Below are positions 51,261 through 63,128 of a stretch of 64,000 nt of DNA, one piece after another. This DNA comes from Megascapheus bottae (taxonomy: Eukaryota; Chordata; Mammalia; Rodentia; Geomyidae): NCBI GenBank assembly GCA_024803745.1, contig JANJXV010000037.1, forward strand, positions 7,341,501 through 7,405,500. Direction: 5' to 3'. Positions within the stretch are counted from its first letter, which is position 1. Each line of letters opens with the position of its first letter. Position numbers and translations under genes: made by a program. The notes below the pieces were generated by a model. That model made no database searches, was not told the origin of the DNA, and saw only the letters and a program-made list of their open reading frames with translations.

Positions 51261-53750
51261 AGCAGGTGCTCCTTGTTAACTCCATTCCTCAAATGACTTC
51301 ATGAGGAACGACTCGTAGCTGCCAGCAATTAAACATAATACTACCAGCAAGTTGGGTATCTCTTGTCTACAATCTTGTTTTATATCAAATCAGAATCAAG
51401 ATTATTCAAAAAAAAAAAAAACTTTGATGTACAAAGGAAAGTGGCTGCAGGTAGCAAGAGGTTTTCTTCACAATTTTCTTTGACCACCTCAAATTACTCT
51501 TCCATTCACCTGACCCAGAAACTTAAAAAGAGATCATAAAAAACATACAAGTGGGGCCCATGAGTTTGGCCTAGTGGTAGAGTGCTTGCCTGGCATGCAC
51601 TTGAGGCACCTTCCATTGCTAACACCTGGACAGTTTCCTAGACAAGGAAAACACAAGGGCTCCATGCTTCATGGAAAATGGCCAGCATGGTTTTCAGATG
51701 CTGGGGGAGACGATAGCATATGAGGAAAGGCAGGAGTGGGGGACTGTCCTTCCTCTCAGTCCTGCTGACCACTGTGTCCACTCAACCCTCTTACAGCAGG
51801 GTAAGCTCGGCACACTCCTGCCTCATCCCTGTATAAACTCCAACTATAACAGATGAAATTGATTCTTGGAATCTACAGTGTGCTGGGACCACCTTATCCC
51901 GAGTCCCACCAGCCAATGCTTCAATAGTCCTGAACCTTGTGAGCGGCCTGTTACCACTGCGGAGTATTTGGAATCCGTGAAGGTGGGCTTGCTTTACACA
52001 GCTGAAACCACTAAATGTTACAAGTCAGCCCCTCCCAGGGAGAGCCTGTTGTTGCTCATGTATGAGCACAGCCCTGCTTAGTCTGCTTTGGAACTAACTA
52101 GGTGGCACCTGAACTAGGGCCTTATTCTCAGCCTAGATCTGTTCAACCGAAGTGGGGGAGGTGATAGAGGAGAAGATAGGTGGGCCTGGGGAGAGACTAC
52201 AGATAGCCCAGTCTGGAGCTAAGTCAGTAGCTCTGTAGGGCCTTTCCCAAGCGCTTTGTGAGTCAACAGCTGTTTTTTGTTTATCTGTACTGATTTTAAC
52301 CAGACCTAGTAAAACTGAGTTTGTTCCCCTCTCCCCTCAAAGAAGCTTCTCAGAACTTTGGCTCTGAGCTGCCAAGTGCTTTGTGTGTACAGATCCTGTG
52401 CATCCAAGACCTTGGGGTGACGCCTCGTCCCCTCTGCTGCTCAGTTTCCTGCTCAAGGAGGCGGAATTGCAGCCAGATGGAAGTCACTGCAGGCTCACTC
52501 CCAAGGTCAGTGCAAACATCCTAACTATCCCAGGCCGGCTGCCTCTCTTGGGGGACTGAAAAATTGCACCTGACCTTGGTGGCTCAAAGGCAGCAAGAAG
52601 CCTAAAGGATGATGGTGTAAAGGCCTGTGCGTCTACACACAGGTACCAAGTTAGAAGGAGGCCCCAGCAAACTAAGCTCACCATAGAAGCTTTCGTGTTC
52701 TCTAGAGAGATTGTGAAAAGACTTCAGATTTGGTACGTGTCAGATAATGTCCTCGATTCTGTTTCTAATGGAGGTTAGTGGTCTTCAAAACTCATTTGAA
52801 GGTGCAGAGGAGAGATTCAAAACTCAGCCTGACTGGTTCTTTAACGCATGTGGTTTTTCTGTTGGTTAAATATGGAGATCTGATTCTCTTTACATCCTTA
52901 TTTGTGACTTTCCTTGGTGCATGGATTTATGAGGGAGGTCTCTTGTCCAGATCATGATGAACACAAGCATACCAATGAAAATCCATATTTGCATAGATGA
53001 TAAATAGGAGGTCAGCTAGAGGATGAATGACCAAACTTTCCTATGAATACTGAAATGAATGGGGGTTCACTTGAAGAGATGAAAGTTTCTGTGACACAGT
53101 TACTGTCCATGATTCCCAAACACAGGATTCTGTCAGAGTGTAAATTGCTACAACTTCCTACAGTTGGGGCTGATTTGAGTAAAAGCAGCTTTGGGGAAGA
53201 GTGACAGCCATGATAAATACAGGCATAGAGCAAAAGCCACCTTTCCTCCTGTTACCTCTTTTGTCCTGAATAGAATTTGAGTAAGTAGCAAAACTAGACC
53301 AGATTTTTAATATGGGATCTTGTGGGTGGTTGGGAGACAGCATGGTATTTCTCATCCTTCACCTCTAACAGTCTACTTCTTTGAGCCTAGTTTCTTACTT
53401 TAAAATAATGAAGGTGAGGAAAATGAGGTGATTCCTACAGGGCAGGCACATGTAGAGAGAAGAGTAGGGGAAAATATGTGTTTACACACACATACAGATC
53501 CCCAACTAATTGACATACGAAGTCTGGAGATCACTGATTAAACGTGGCATAAGTTGATCTCACCAAGCTTCTGCATCTTAGTATGCCCAACTGATCATCA
53601 CAATCCCCGTGGGAGAAAACTTATAAGAATTAAATTATATAATTTATATGAAGTACCCAGAATGAGTGAGGGTCAAAACAACGATTGCAAAATGAATGAA
53701 GCAAGAATTCAAGAATCTGTATTAATATAGACAAAAATATACATGAAAGT
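51261..53750. other. Intergenic sequence, mostly without recognised features
   Basis: Only an A-run (51410) and a 5' IDL fragment are recognisable. Moderate GC and several short open frames (for example 51866-52081) without known motifs. Confidence 0.5.
51553..51602 (+). mobile_element. IDL monomer fragment
   Basis: gagtttggcctagtggtaga and gcttgcctggcatgcac only; the rest of the SINE is absent. Confidence 0.75.
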
Positions 53751-53754
53751 TTCT

Positions 53755-54535
53755 CCTTATGTATGTATACACAATGTATACACAGCCTTTCGATTAAGAG
53801 ATGTCATTTGCTGGAAAATGGATGGTCCTAGTTAAGTGAGATAAGCCAAGCTCAGAAGAGACAGCTGGGACATGCTTTTTCTCATATACAGAAGCTATAT
53901 CTAAAACACCTGATACATTGTTCAGGACTAGGCATTCACACAATGACAGCAAAGGAGGACATGTTTCGAGAAAGAACACAAAAGTTCAAGGCCTCTGTGT
54001 CTCTGATCATAGAAAATAGTATTTATGGAAATGAACTCTGGGAAATGGAAATGAGGGTTTTTTTCTTTTCTGTCTTGTTCATGTTTCTGACTTAGGGGTG
54101 ATAAGTGGAGGACACAGAAATGGGGGGCGGGCAGAGGGCAAACTCATGCAGCAGCAGCCCTCACTAGACACTATGTTGAAAATCAACTAGACAACCTGTG
54201 GGTGAGGATGGGAGGGGAAACTGGTGGAGAAAGAAGGAAGGGGTGGTGTTGTCCAGAGAGAAATGTACTCATGACCGGGAGTTTCTCCTAGTGGTAGAGT
54301 ACTTGCCTAGCATGCATGAAGACCTGGGTTCGATTCCTCGGTACCACATACATAGAAAAGGTACTGTGGCTCAAGTGGTAGAGCTCTAGCCTTGAGAAAG
54401 CCCAAGGACAGTGCTCAGTCCCTGAGCTCAAGCCCTAGGACTGGCAAAAAAAAAAAAGGAATGTACTCATTACCTGACTTATGAAATGATAGCTCCTTTG
54501 TACATCACCTTTCTAAAAACAATAAATAAATAAAA
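53755..54535 (+). mobile_element. L1 ORF2 end and 3'UTR, split by a SINE
   Basis: gtcatttgctggaaaatgga, gtgagataagccaagctcag, actagacactatgttgaaaa and taaaaacaataaataaata. Same subfamily as 4105-4360. Confidence 0.82.
54276..54458 (+). mobile_element. IDL-Geo SINE with target-site duplication
   Basis: ggtagagtacttgcctagca and gtggctcaagtggtagagct. aatgtactcat is repeated on both sides (about 54261 and 54461). It sits in the L1 3'UTR. Confidence 0.92.
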
Positions 54536-54555
54536 AGGATAATGTAATAACTTTA

Positions 54556-54800
54556 GCCAGGAGTTTTGTGGCTCATGGCTGTAATCCTAACTACTCAGGA
54601 GCTGAGATAGGAATATTTCACTTTGCAGTCAGCCCAGGCAGAATACTCTGAGACTAATACCTACAACTAACCAGCAAAGAGCTGGAAGTTGAGATGTGGT
54701 TTAAGTGGTAGAGTGCCATTTGTGAGCAGAAAAAGCCAAGTGAACCAGCAAGGTCTTGAGTTCAAGCCCTAGTACAAACAGAAAAAGTTTTAAATAAAAT
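54556..54800 (+). mobile_element. B1-like/Geo dimeric SINE
   Basis: ttttgtggctcatggctgta and gatgtggtttaagtggtaga, ending gagttcaagccctagta. Confidence 0.85.
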
Positions 54801-55109
54801 AAAAAAAATACATTTTCAAGATTGAAGGAATAGATAGAAGGGTTTGGCCACAGGGAAATTAAAAAAAAAAGCCTTAAATTCTATGTAGAAATTTTCGAGG
54901 CAGTATTTCTCAGTTACTTTGGTTGCTCTTTTTGGTTAGCAACATGTTTTTAGTGAGCAGAGATAATCTATTTGTGATTTGCCCTGTCTCATGATTGATT
55001 ATTCCTGTCTAAAGCCTCTTTACACTACTCAAACTCCTTTTAATTAATTGTTCAAAGTTTATTAAAATGATTTCTATGATTATTTTCCTCATATATCTAA
55101 TGTCTAATC

Positions 55110-55330
55110 CTTTTTTTTTTACTGTAAAGGTGGTATATAGAGGGATTACGGTTAACCTAAGTAGGATAATGAGTACACTTTCTCATTTTCTTTCACTTTC
55201 CCTCCTCCTAACTCCCCTCCACAAGTTGAAAAGTTCATTTCCAACATAGTGTTTAGTGAGTGTCACCGTTTGTCCCACTATTTCTGTGATTTCCCTTTCC
55301 CAAATCAGATAAACTTATATACAAAACAAA
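55110..55330 (-). mobile_element. Old L1 3' end (tentative)
   Basis: The complement reads gtgtactcattatcctactt ... tataccacctttacagtaaa, like the L1 3'UTR end at 54460-54520. Confidence 0.45.
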
Positions 55331-55599
55331 GGGTACCAAAATAAAAATTAGTGACAATACAGAATAAATCGAAGGAAAAAACTGAAAGAAAAAATAATTG
55401 AAAACAGTACATTAAAATATACACAAAACTCTTGTTTCTGTATTTAATTAGCATCATTCTTTGTAAATAAAATAATGCATATCAATTAGTAACTATGTAA
55501 TTGGATATTTGAAAGTGAGTTTAATTAAGGAAGACTTTTCTAACAGAAAGAAAAGGGGGGGTGGGAAGTAATTTTGACTTGTAATGGAACCTAGACACT

Positions 55600-55728
55600 T
55601 GCTTTTTTCAATTGAGATCTAACTGCATTGCCCAGATTAGCACTGAGCATCCAAACTTACATGGTGCTTCTTTCTCAGCTTCCCAAATAGTTCGGACCAC
55701 AAGCTCACACCTCTGTGCCCACCCCTCT
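55600..55728 (-). mobile_element. B1-like monomer
   Basis: tgcattgcccagattagcac and cagcttcccaaatagttcgg in reverse. Confidence 0.6.
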
Positions 55729-56229
55729 AAAGACCAACTTTCAATGAGACAAATAGATACCATGCTCCTTCAGTGCAGAATCTGAATCTTACCACAAGAA
55801 AAAAAAGACATTTTACAAATTAAGTGAACTTTTCACTTCTAAACTGCCAACTTCATGAACCAAAGAAAAATTTGGAACTGTTCTACCAGAGACAAGACGA
55901 ATAAATGCAATGCATAATCTTGAATTTTCTTTGGGGAAAAGGGACATTCTAATGACAACTTAAAAAGATCTAGACATAGCTATTACACTCATGGTAATAT
56001 CTTGACTTAGATAATTGTGGTTTGAAGAGGCAGAATTTTTAGGCAGGATTTTAAGTAATATGCACCAGTAAGCACAAAAGGCATTGGGTCTGCAACTTGG
56101 TTTTAAATACGAAAACATAAAACTGAAGAGCAGCCATAGCAGATACATGAGATGTCTGGGTAAGGGGTGTCTAGAATTTCTTCACTATTTTAACAACTTT
56201 TTCTGTAAGTCTGATACAATCTTTAAAGC

Positions 56230-56475
56230 ATCAAGTACCAGTGGGATGCCCTTGGCTCACACTTGCCATTTTTGCTATTCAGGAGGCTGAGATCTGAAAA
56301 TCATAGTTCCAAGGCAGCCATATAGAATTGTCCATGGAACTATCATCTCCAATAAATTAGCAGAAACCCACAAGTGCACTTGTAGCTCAAGTGATAAAGA
56401 GTGCCAGCCTTAGGAGAAAAAGCAAAGGGAGAGTAACTTAGTCCTATGTTGAAGTCCAGTATCCACAAATACAAA
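56230..56475 (+). mobile_element. Diverged B1-like/Geo SINE
   Basis: gctattcaggaggctgagat and gcacttgtagctcaagtgat. Confidence 0.75.
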
Positions 56476-56479
56476 AAAG

Positions 56480-57190
56480 TAGAGGGTACATAATAAACTA
56501 CATATAGTAGTTGATATATAAATGAATTTGTAGACACTCTAAAAAAATTAAAGCAGAAAAAATGAGTTAAAAATAAAAACATGAGAACCTACTAGAAGAT
56601 TCTGTTTTACCAAGAAAAAAAAATGGATGTCTCCATCAGCCTTCTGTCATTCATGTTGATTGATTCTTCTTGGCGGCTGTGGTTCCCAGGGTGAGGAATA
56701 GAGGATAGGGGTGTGTGTGATGTAGAGACTCCTGTGGTTCTCTGTGATGCTTTCTCCTGGGCTCATGTGCAGTGTACCACATCCTGAGCCTGTTTTCCCA
56801 GAGAGCACCAAGAAAAGCCCTTTCAGGCCCAAAATTTACACTTGGCTCTGTTTCTGTCACTTTGAGGACATAATTATGAGAGAGTGCTTTTAGCAGTATA
56901 AAGTGCCATATAAATAACACCAGCCACACATGTACTGATGGAGCCTGTGGCTTTGTGGTCCTCCAAGGTCAGCTATTCTGCTTCCAAATCCCAGAATCAC
57001 TACTTACCATAGATGATTTGGGGTGGGTTCTTTGGCCTATCTTTCCTTCCTTTTCCTCACCTACATAAAACAACATTTTCTTCATCTATCCTATAACAGT
57101 GTAATAATTGACAATCAGGGCCAACACAGAAAAATGACACAGGGTTTATGATATGAATCGTAGCTATCTTCAGGTTTACAGTTTTATTAT
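56480..57190. other. Intergenic sequence without recognised features
   Basis: No repeat or coding motif recognised. Confidence 0.5.
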
Positions 57191-57194
57191 TATT

Positions 57195-57427
57195 ATTTTT
57201 TGTGGGTCATGGGGCTTGAACTCTGTGCCTCGGCACTGTCCCTGTGTTCTTCAGCTTAAGACTACCACCCTACCCCTTGAGTTGCAGTCCCACTTCCTAT
57301 TTTCTAGTGGTTAATTGGAGATTAGAGTCTCATGTTCTTGAGTGCCTGGGCTGGCTTTGTATTGCAATCCTCAGATCTCAGCCTCCTGCGTAGCTAGGAT
57401 TACAGGCGTGAGCCACCACATCCTGCG
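57195..57427 (-). mobile_element. B1-like/Geo dimeric SINE
   Basis: tcatggggcttgaactctgt, gtggttaattggagattaga and gtagctaggattacaggcgt in reverse. Confidence 0.9.
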
Positions 57428-57429
57428 CA

Positions 57430-60045
57430 ATTTTAATATTATTGTATTATTATTATGAGATAACTTCAAATCTGAATACTTCAATCTAGAATATGCTACT
57501 AGTTCTCTTTCTCTCCCTCACCTGTCCTGACTAGCCAATGTGCTGATGACAGGGATTGCTTCAAACACTGATTTTCTCCTAAGAGTAATTCTTGCCAGGT
57601 TTTCAGGCAAGGGAGCTGGCTCTTCCCCTCCCAACTCTGGGCTCCAATGTGCTGAATCCTGAGTTCTCTGTTCTGGAACTCTGTGATTCTGCAGGTGTTC
57701 ACACAGTCTGGAAAATCTGTGGCAAAAGACAAAACTTCAAAAATGGCTCCCGGCCTGTGGAATACATTTCCAGTTGGACCTTGGGCTAAGGGCAATTGGG
57801 TCTCCACCAATTCTAGTCCTCAAGACAGGGTGGGGAAGAAAGCAGCCTGGCTGTTGGGATTGTAGACCACACCCAGGATCCCGGAACAGCACTTCCCTAC
57901 CGGTCTGTTCACAGTGCCTTAGCCAAACCCCAGGAATGGAAGCTTAACAGCAATGTGTCATACAAAAAATATGCCATCAGAGTCTGCTTTCCCATGTCTC
58001 ACACCCATATTCCTGTTGGCCTATTGGCTATCTCTTGTTACATGACTTCCAGCCATGTACTCACTAAAACGTCCAAAATAATAGCTCACCCCCAGTCCTC
58101 TGTCTTAGATATGACCCAAACCCAAGTCAGAAACTCTCTGACAGGAGGCTTTGTCCATTGCAGCCCCACAGTGGCTCAAGTCTGCTCTGTCCTTTCATTC
58201 CTTCATTCGCTGACAATTCAAGGCTTCCACCATCCATTGCCTGGTCTGTGTAAGCAGGCTCCTCAGGCCACTCTTCATCCTTCCTCCTGCTGGCAGGATG
58301 CTGTCCACACAAAGAGCAAGTTACCCCAGTATGCTTACTTCCCCACCAGAGTGAAACATGGGGGAGAAAGGGTAGACTCTGTCATGCACATCCAGCTATC
58401 TCTCAGCTTCTGACTGCTCATCACTTCTCTTGTCTTTATTCACTTGCGAGTGGCCTCTGAGCAGTAACTCTCTAGGCTCTGGGATTCCTTCTACTTTTTG
58501 TTTCACCTGGAAGATGGCTACTTCAGGTCAACATTGCTACATTCTGCTTAGCAGTCACCTGGGGTGGATGTCTTCCTCTTTCCTCTTGTGTAGCAGGTTT
58601 CCAGTGCCTTTTGATGGTGGAATGTGGTGATCCTTCTTGAGGTTGTCTGGTTAATATGTTCACACTGTAATTTTCACCCTGAGGGGTTCTGATGGATTGC
58701 TACACAATCCGAAGTGGACATGGCAGGCTTTCAGCAAAGGGTGGCAGGTGGTACCACGATGCAGGACCCACCAGAAGTACCGATGGTGCCACCCCTTCAC
58801 AATCTGTCTCAGTCCTGACAGGCTCGTGGCCCTGTGAAGGGTGGAATGAAGGTTCCAGATTCACCTGGGACTCAGATCTCTCCATTTTCCCTAGCCTGCC
58901 TGCTCAGTCACCTGCCTTCTTTACAGATCTTGCAATTTGTTGTCTTTTGGCCATAAAAATAAATGGTATTCTCCATTTGGTGGCTTGGGAGATTCTCTTA
59001 CCTGGAGATTCAGGAGAGCTGGCCCAGTGGTGGCTTTGATTACCTCTGGGAGTGGGGACCTACTGCAGAGAGAACAGCCAAAGCCAAAGCCATTCCCACG
59101 CTGGGTCATATTTATGGGATGCTCACAGCCAGGGTTAGACTGACCCTGGCTCTCCAGAGCCTTCGTTCTAATTTTTTCCACATTGGCTTTGCATCCAAGT
59201 TTCAGATTCTTTCTACTTTGAAAAGAGGCCAAGGTGCTGGTGACAGCTCAAGTGGCGCCAAGTCCTTGGGCTTCCTTTGCCACAGGGGCTCAAGCTGGGC
59301 TCTGGGACTGTGTGTGAGCCAGCAGGTGCAGCCTGCGGAGGAGGGTGACCCCATGGTCTAAGGGAAGTGGCGGCTCCTGCACCAGCTCTCATTTTCCCTC
59401 CATCTGTCCAGCCATTTGGGCCTCCGGCTAGTGACTCACACAGTGGCCATCCATCTGCCCAATTACTCAAGACAGGCAAAGGGACTTCTTGGCACGCAGT
59501 GAGTCATCTTATGTTTTGGGCCCACCTGTCTGACTCACAGGCCTTGTGGCAAAGGTCTGTAGTAATGGGGGCTTCCTGCTGCCTGAAGGTGCCCTGTCTA
59601 TCCCACCATGAATCACTGATGGAGTAGATCAAAGTTGCCAGGAACTCCTGGCTCCTGGCCTTGCAGCCTTTCCCTGCACCTTGCAGACATTCTAGTGCCT
59701 GGCCAGCTTTCTCCACCAGCCTTCATGATTCAGACCTGTAGCCAGATATCCCAGTGTGTTCATCTGCTGAGATTTGATTCAACAGGGAAGACGTGACTGG
59801 TTCTCATGTACATCTGAAATCTGAGCCTTCCGAAGGTTCCTTTTCTTTTCATGTACATCTAATAAGTTGGTTTGGAAGGAGAGATAAGAGACTCCTAAGA
59901 GACAAAGAATATTCAGTGAAAATTCATTTTCCTATCTTACCCAACTAGTCCTCTCCCTGAAGGTAACTGATATCATCAGCCTTTCTGCCTATTAAATAAA
60001 ATAGTCTTTTTCGCACAAGGAAGCAATATAAACTAAGTAGGTATG
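57430..60045. other. Unassigned, GC-richer intergenic block
   Basis: 2.6 kb with very little SINE or L1 content. The longest frame is 152 codons (57955-58413, +) with no domain or signal I recognise; frames occur on both strands. It could be an old LTR or DNA element, or unique conserved DNA. Confidence 0.4.
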
Positions 60046-60059
60046 CATATATAGAGAAA

Positions 60060-60345
60060 CACTGCATTTGTTTGCTAGTGTTGCTGTAACCGAATGCCAC
60101 AAGATGGATGACTTGAACAATGGAAATGTCTGATAAAAATGGCAGCTGAAGGCTATGAGGGAGACTGTTCAGGCTTCTCTCCTAGGCTTTGGTGGTTTCC
60201 TAGTGAACGCTGGCATCCTCTAGCTTGTGAAAACATCTGCCTTAATGGCATTTTTCTGTGTGTCCTGTCTACTTCCCGTGTATTCACTTCAAACACCCTT
60301 CCCCCATCCCCATGTGACCTCTTTTCCAGTTCCACAGCTTTCATA
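60060..60345. mobile_element. Ancient interspersed repeat (tentative)
   Basis: tgtttgctagtgttgctgta, accgaatgccacaagatgga and gacttgaacaatggaaatg resemble a common old mammalian repeat; family uncertain. Confidence 0.4.
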
Positions 60346-60354
60346 GTTTTTACT

Positions 60355-60872
60355 TATGAGTGAGAAAGTATGGCACTTGTCTGTTTTGAGACTGGCTCAT
60401 TTCGTCTGTCCTGCTGAAAATGAAAGAATTCATCCTTTTTGGCAAAATAATACTGCAGTATATATATATATATATAGACATTTTTATGCATTCATTATAG
60501 ATGGACATTTAGACTGGCTCCACATTTTTTTTTGATCAGTCTTGGGGCTTGAACTCTGGGCCTGGGCACTGTCCTTGAGCTCTTCAGATCAAGGCTACTG
60601 TCCTACCTCTTGGCCTGGGCATTGTCCCTAAGCTCTTCAGCTCAAGGCTACCACTCTACCCCTTGAGCCACAGACCCATTTCCCATTTTCTAGTGATTAA
60701 TTGGAGATAAGAGTATCATGTTCTTTGGTGCCCAGGCTGGCTTTAAACTTCAATCCTCAGATCTCAGCCTCCTGAGTAGGATTACAGATGTGAGCCACAA
60801 TGCCTGATGGGTTCCACATCTTTTAATGCATTTAGAGAATTTCTGTATCTATCTGTAAATAAAGATCTGACA
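60355..60872 (-). mobile_element. Old L1 ORF2 fragment, split by a SINE
   Basis: ggcaaaataatactgcagta and atagatggacatttagactg match the complement of L1 ORF2. A TA repeat lies at 60460-60476. It resumes after 60812. Confidence 0.55.
60524..60812 (-). mobile_element. B1-like/Geo SINE with duplicated right-half segment
   Basis: The stretch ggcctgggcactgtccttga ... cctacctctt occurs twice in tandem (about 60559-60612 and 60613-60663) before the normal left half. Confidence 0.88.
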
Positions 60873-60883
60873 CCCTTATTCTT

Positions 60884-61122
60884 TTTTTTTTTTTTTGTGA
60901 GTCATGGGGTTTGAACTCTGGGCCTGGGTGCTGTCCCTGAGCTCTTCAGCTCAAGGCTACCACCCTACTCTTGAGCCACAGCCCCACTTCCCATTTTCTA
61001 GTGATTAATTGTAGATATGAGTCTCACGGCTTTGTAGTGCCTGGGCTGGCTTTGAACTGTGATCCTCAGATCTCAGCCTGCTGAGTAGCTAGGATTACAG
61101 GCTTGAGCCACTGCTTCTGGCT
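60884..61122 (-). mobile_element. B1-like/Geo dimeric SINE with target-site duplication
   Basis: gagctcttcagctcaaggct and gctaggattacaggcttgag. ccttattctt flanks it (60874-60883, 61123-61132). Confidence 0.93.
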
Positions 61123-61164
61123 CCTTATTCTTTTTAAAAACAGTTTTAATAGTTGTTTTCCATT

Positions 61165-61257
61165 TATTTTATGTTTATGTGGTACTGAGGAATCGAATGC
61201 AGGGCCTCATGCATGCCAGGCAAGCACTCTACCATTAGGTCACCTTCCCAGCCTCGC
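61165..61257 (-). mobile_element. IDL monomer
   Basis: gtggtactgaggaatcgaat and catgccaggcaagcactcta; no Geo half attached. Confidence 0.8.
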
Positions 61258-61384
61258 CTTATTCTTCTTAATGGCTGCATTGGACTTCTTCTGTCTAGTT
61301 GTTTAACTCCTCCATACAGGTGGTAAATTAAGTTCCTTTCTGTCTTTTGCTAATGACAAATGTCAGTGAAGGTCCTTGAACCTA

Positions 61385-61695
61385 TGTGACACACTTTTTG
61401 TACTGAATTTGAACTCAGGGCTTTGTGCTTCTTTGGCAGGATCTTTTCCATATGCGCCCCACTCTCAACTTCAGCTTTTGTTATTTTTTCCAATAGTTTT
61501 GCATTGATGCCTGGGCTGTGAAGCTCCTATTTTTCTTCAGCTTGGTTGGCCTGACAGGTGTGTCCCACTGCATCTCACTTTTGTTGATTGACATAAGAGT
61601 CTCTCAGACTTTTTGTCCAGGTTGACCTCAAATCACGATCCTTCTGATCTCTGTCTCCCAAATAGCTCAGATTACAGGTGTGTGTCACTGCGTAA
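61385..61695 (-). mobile_element. Old B1/ID-type composite SINE
   Basis: actgaatttgaactcagggc, ccaggttgacctcaaatcac and gctcagattacaggtgtgtg. Confidence 0.6.
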
Positions 61696-61699
61696 GACA

Positions 61700-62264
61700 T
61701 AACTCGAGTTCTAATGGAATTGCTGTTCATTCAGTAAGAATATTTTGATAGCCACATAAAATCTTGAATTGCTTAGAGAAAGGGCAGAAGGAGATGAATC
61801 TATCAGACAATTGAATTGCCAGTATGAATTGCCTTCAGGTTAAGAATAAAAGACTAAAAAAAGTACATAGAAAGGAAAGGGACTTTAAAAAATGGTCACT
61901 TATAAGCCTCCAATTTGAAATGACTATCATGATCTGTGCCACCAAAAGTATAAGACTTCCCTTTTTCCTGAGTCCATGGTCTGAAGTCTAAAAATGACTG
62001 GAAACTTGAGTTCAGGATCTAGAGTGGCACTGATCTGTGGAAGTAAGGGAAGACTTGAAGAGTCCTGTGAGGGACTCAGAGAAGGGGGCTGAAAAGGGAG
62101 GTAAAGATTGTTGTCACAGGCCACTCTAGACATGCAGCCGAGATGAACAAATTTCCCCTGAACAAAAGCACCTGGCTGGCCTCTCAGAACAAGCACGAGA
62201 TGATCCTGACCCAGGAGCTTCAAGAGTCTTCCTGGCTGACAGGAAGTCTGTCTACTGATCTAGC
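61700..62264. other. Intergenic sequence without recognised features
   Basis: No recognised repeat or coding motif; several short frames. Confidence 0.5.
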
Positions 62265-62280
62265 CCCTTGCCTCTCTTCT

Positions 62281-62480
62281 TTTTTTTTTTTTTGCCAGTC
62301 CTGGGCTTGGGCTCAGGGCTGGAGCACTGTCCTTGGACTTTCTCAAGGCTAGAGCTCTGCCACTTGAGCCTCAGCACCACTTCCGGCTTTTGCTATGTAT
62401 GTGGTACCGAGGAATCGAACCTGGGTCTTCATGCATGCTAGGCAAGCACTCTACCAGTAGGCCAAACTCCCGGCCCCCAG
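62281..62480 (-). mobile_element. IDL-Geo SINE with 16-bp perfect target-site duplication
   Basis: Near-consensus 200-bp element in reverse (ggaatcgaacctgggtcttc, gctaggcaagcactctacca). cccttgcctctcttct occurs at 62265-62280 and 62481-62496. Confidence 0.96.
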
Positions 62481-62614
62481 CCCTTGCCTCTCTTCTGAGT
62501 GGACAGGTAGGATGCTTTTTCTCTCCTTCATTGTTTAAAAAGAAGACGGCCAAACAAAAGGCCTACTCACTCTGGGTCTAGCTAAACTAGCAAATTGGTC
62601 TCAAGAACAATTTT

Positions 62615-62930
62615 TTTTTTATTTTTAATTTTTTTATTTAAAGAATTTATTCACATTGATTTTTACATCATATTTCAAATTACATAGTTAACAAACAAGT
62701 ATTCAAGAAGGGAATCTCTACAATCACTGTCTCTTAGATTTTAGAACATAATTAAAATTAGGTTGAGGGTTTGTATATTAGAGATATGTATTAATCTATA
62801 ATAAAACATGATAAAAAACATGATAGACTCATAAATTATGTCTATGTATTTGTGTTTATATGTCTGGAATTTTTATAGAAAATTTGGAAATTCCTCTTGA
62901 ATTAAGAGCAAGTTAAAAAAAAAAAAACAA
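62615..62930 (-). repeat. Unclassified interspersed repeat, copy 3
   Basis: The complement matches 21300-21470 (caaccctcaacctaatttta order, gagattcccttcttgaatac). It is the best preserved of the three copies. Confidence 0.7.
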
Positions 62931-63128
62931 CTTGGCCATCAAATCTGACCTCCTTTAAACCTTGTTTTGTGTCAGGCATAAGTGCTTAGGTGATGTGTTG
63001 CTGATAGATTTGAGGGTAACCTGAAGCAATACAAGAAAGGGCTGGGAAGCTATAGTCAGGCCTGGGATGAAAGATGGCCGGCACTGAGCCTTAGCATAAC
63101 CACCAGCTCAGGAGCCTGGTAAGTGACC

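Noticed and set aside
54280..54340. tRNA genes suggested by A/B boxes in many places
   Set aside because: All belong to ID-like or Geo SINE copies; no cloverleaf with a proper acceptor stem was found.
57955..58413. 152-codon open frame
   Set aside because: No recognisable domain, splice context or codon pattern; overlapping frames on the other strand are similar in length.
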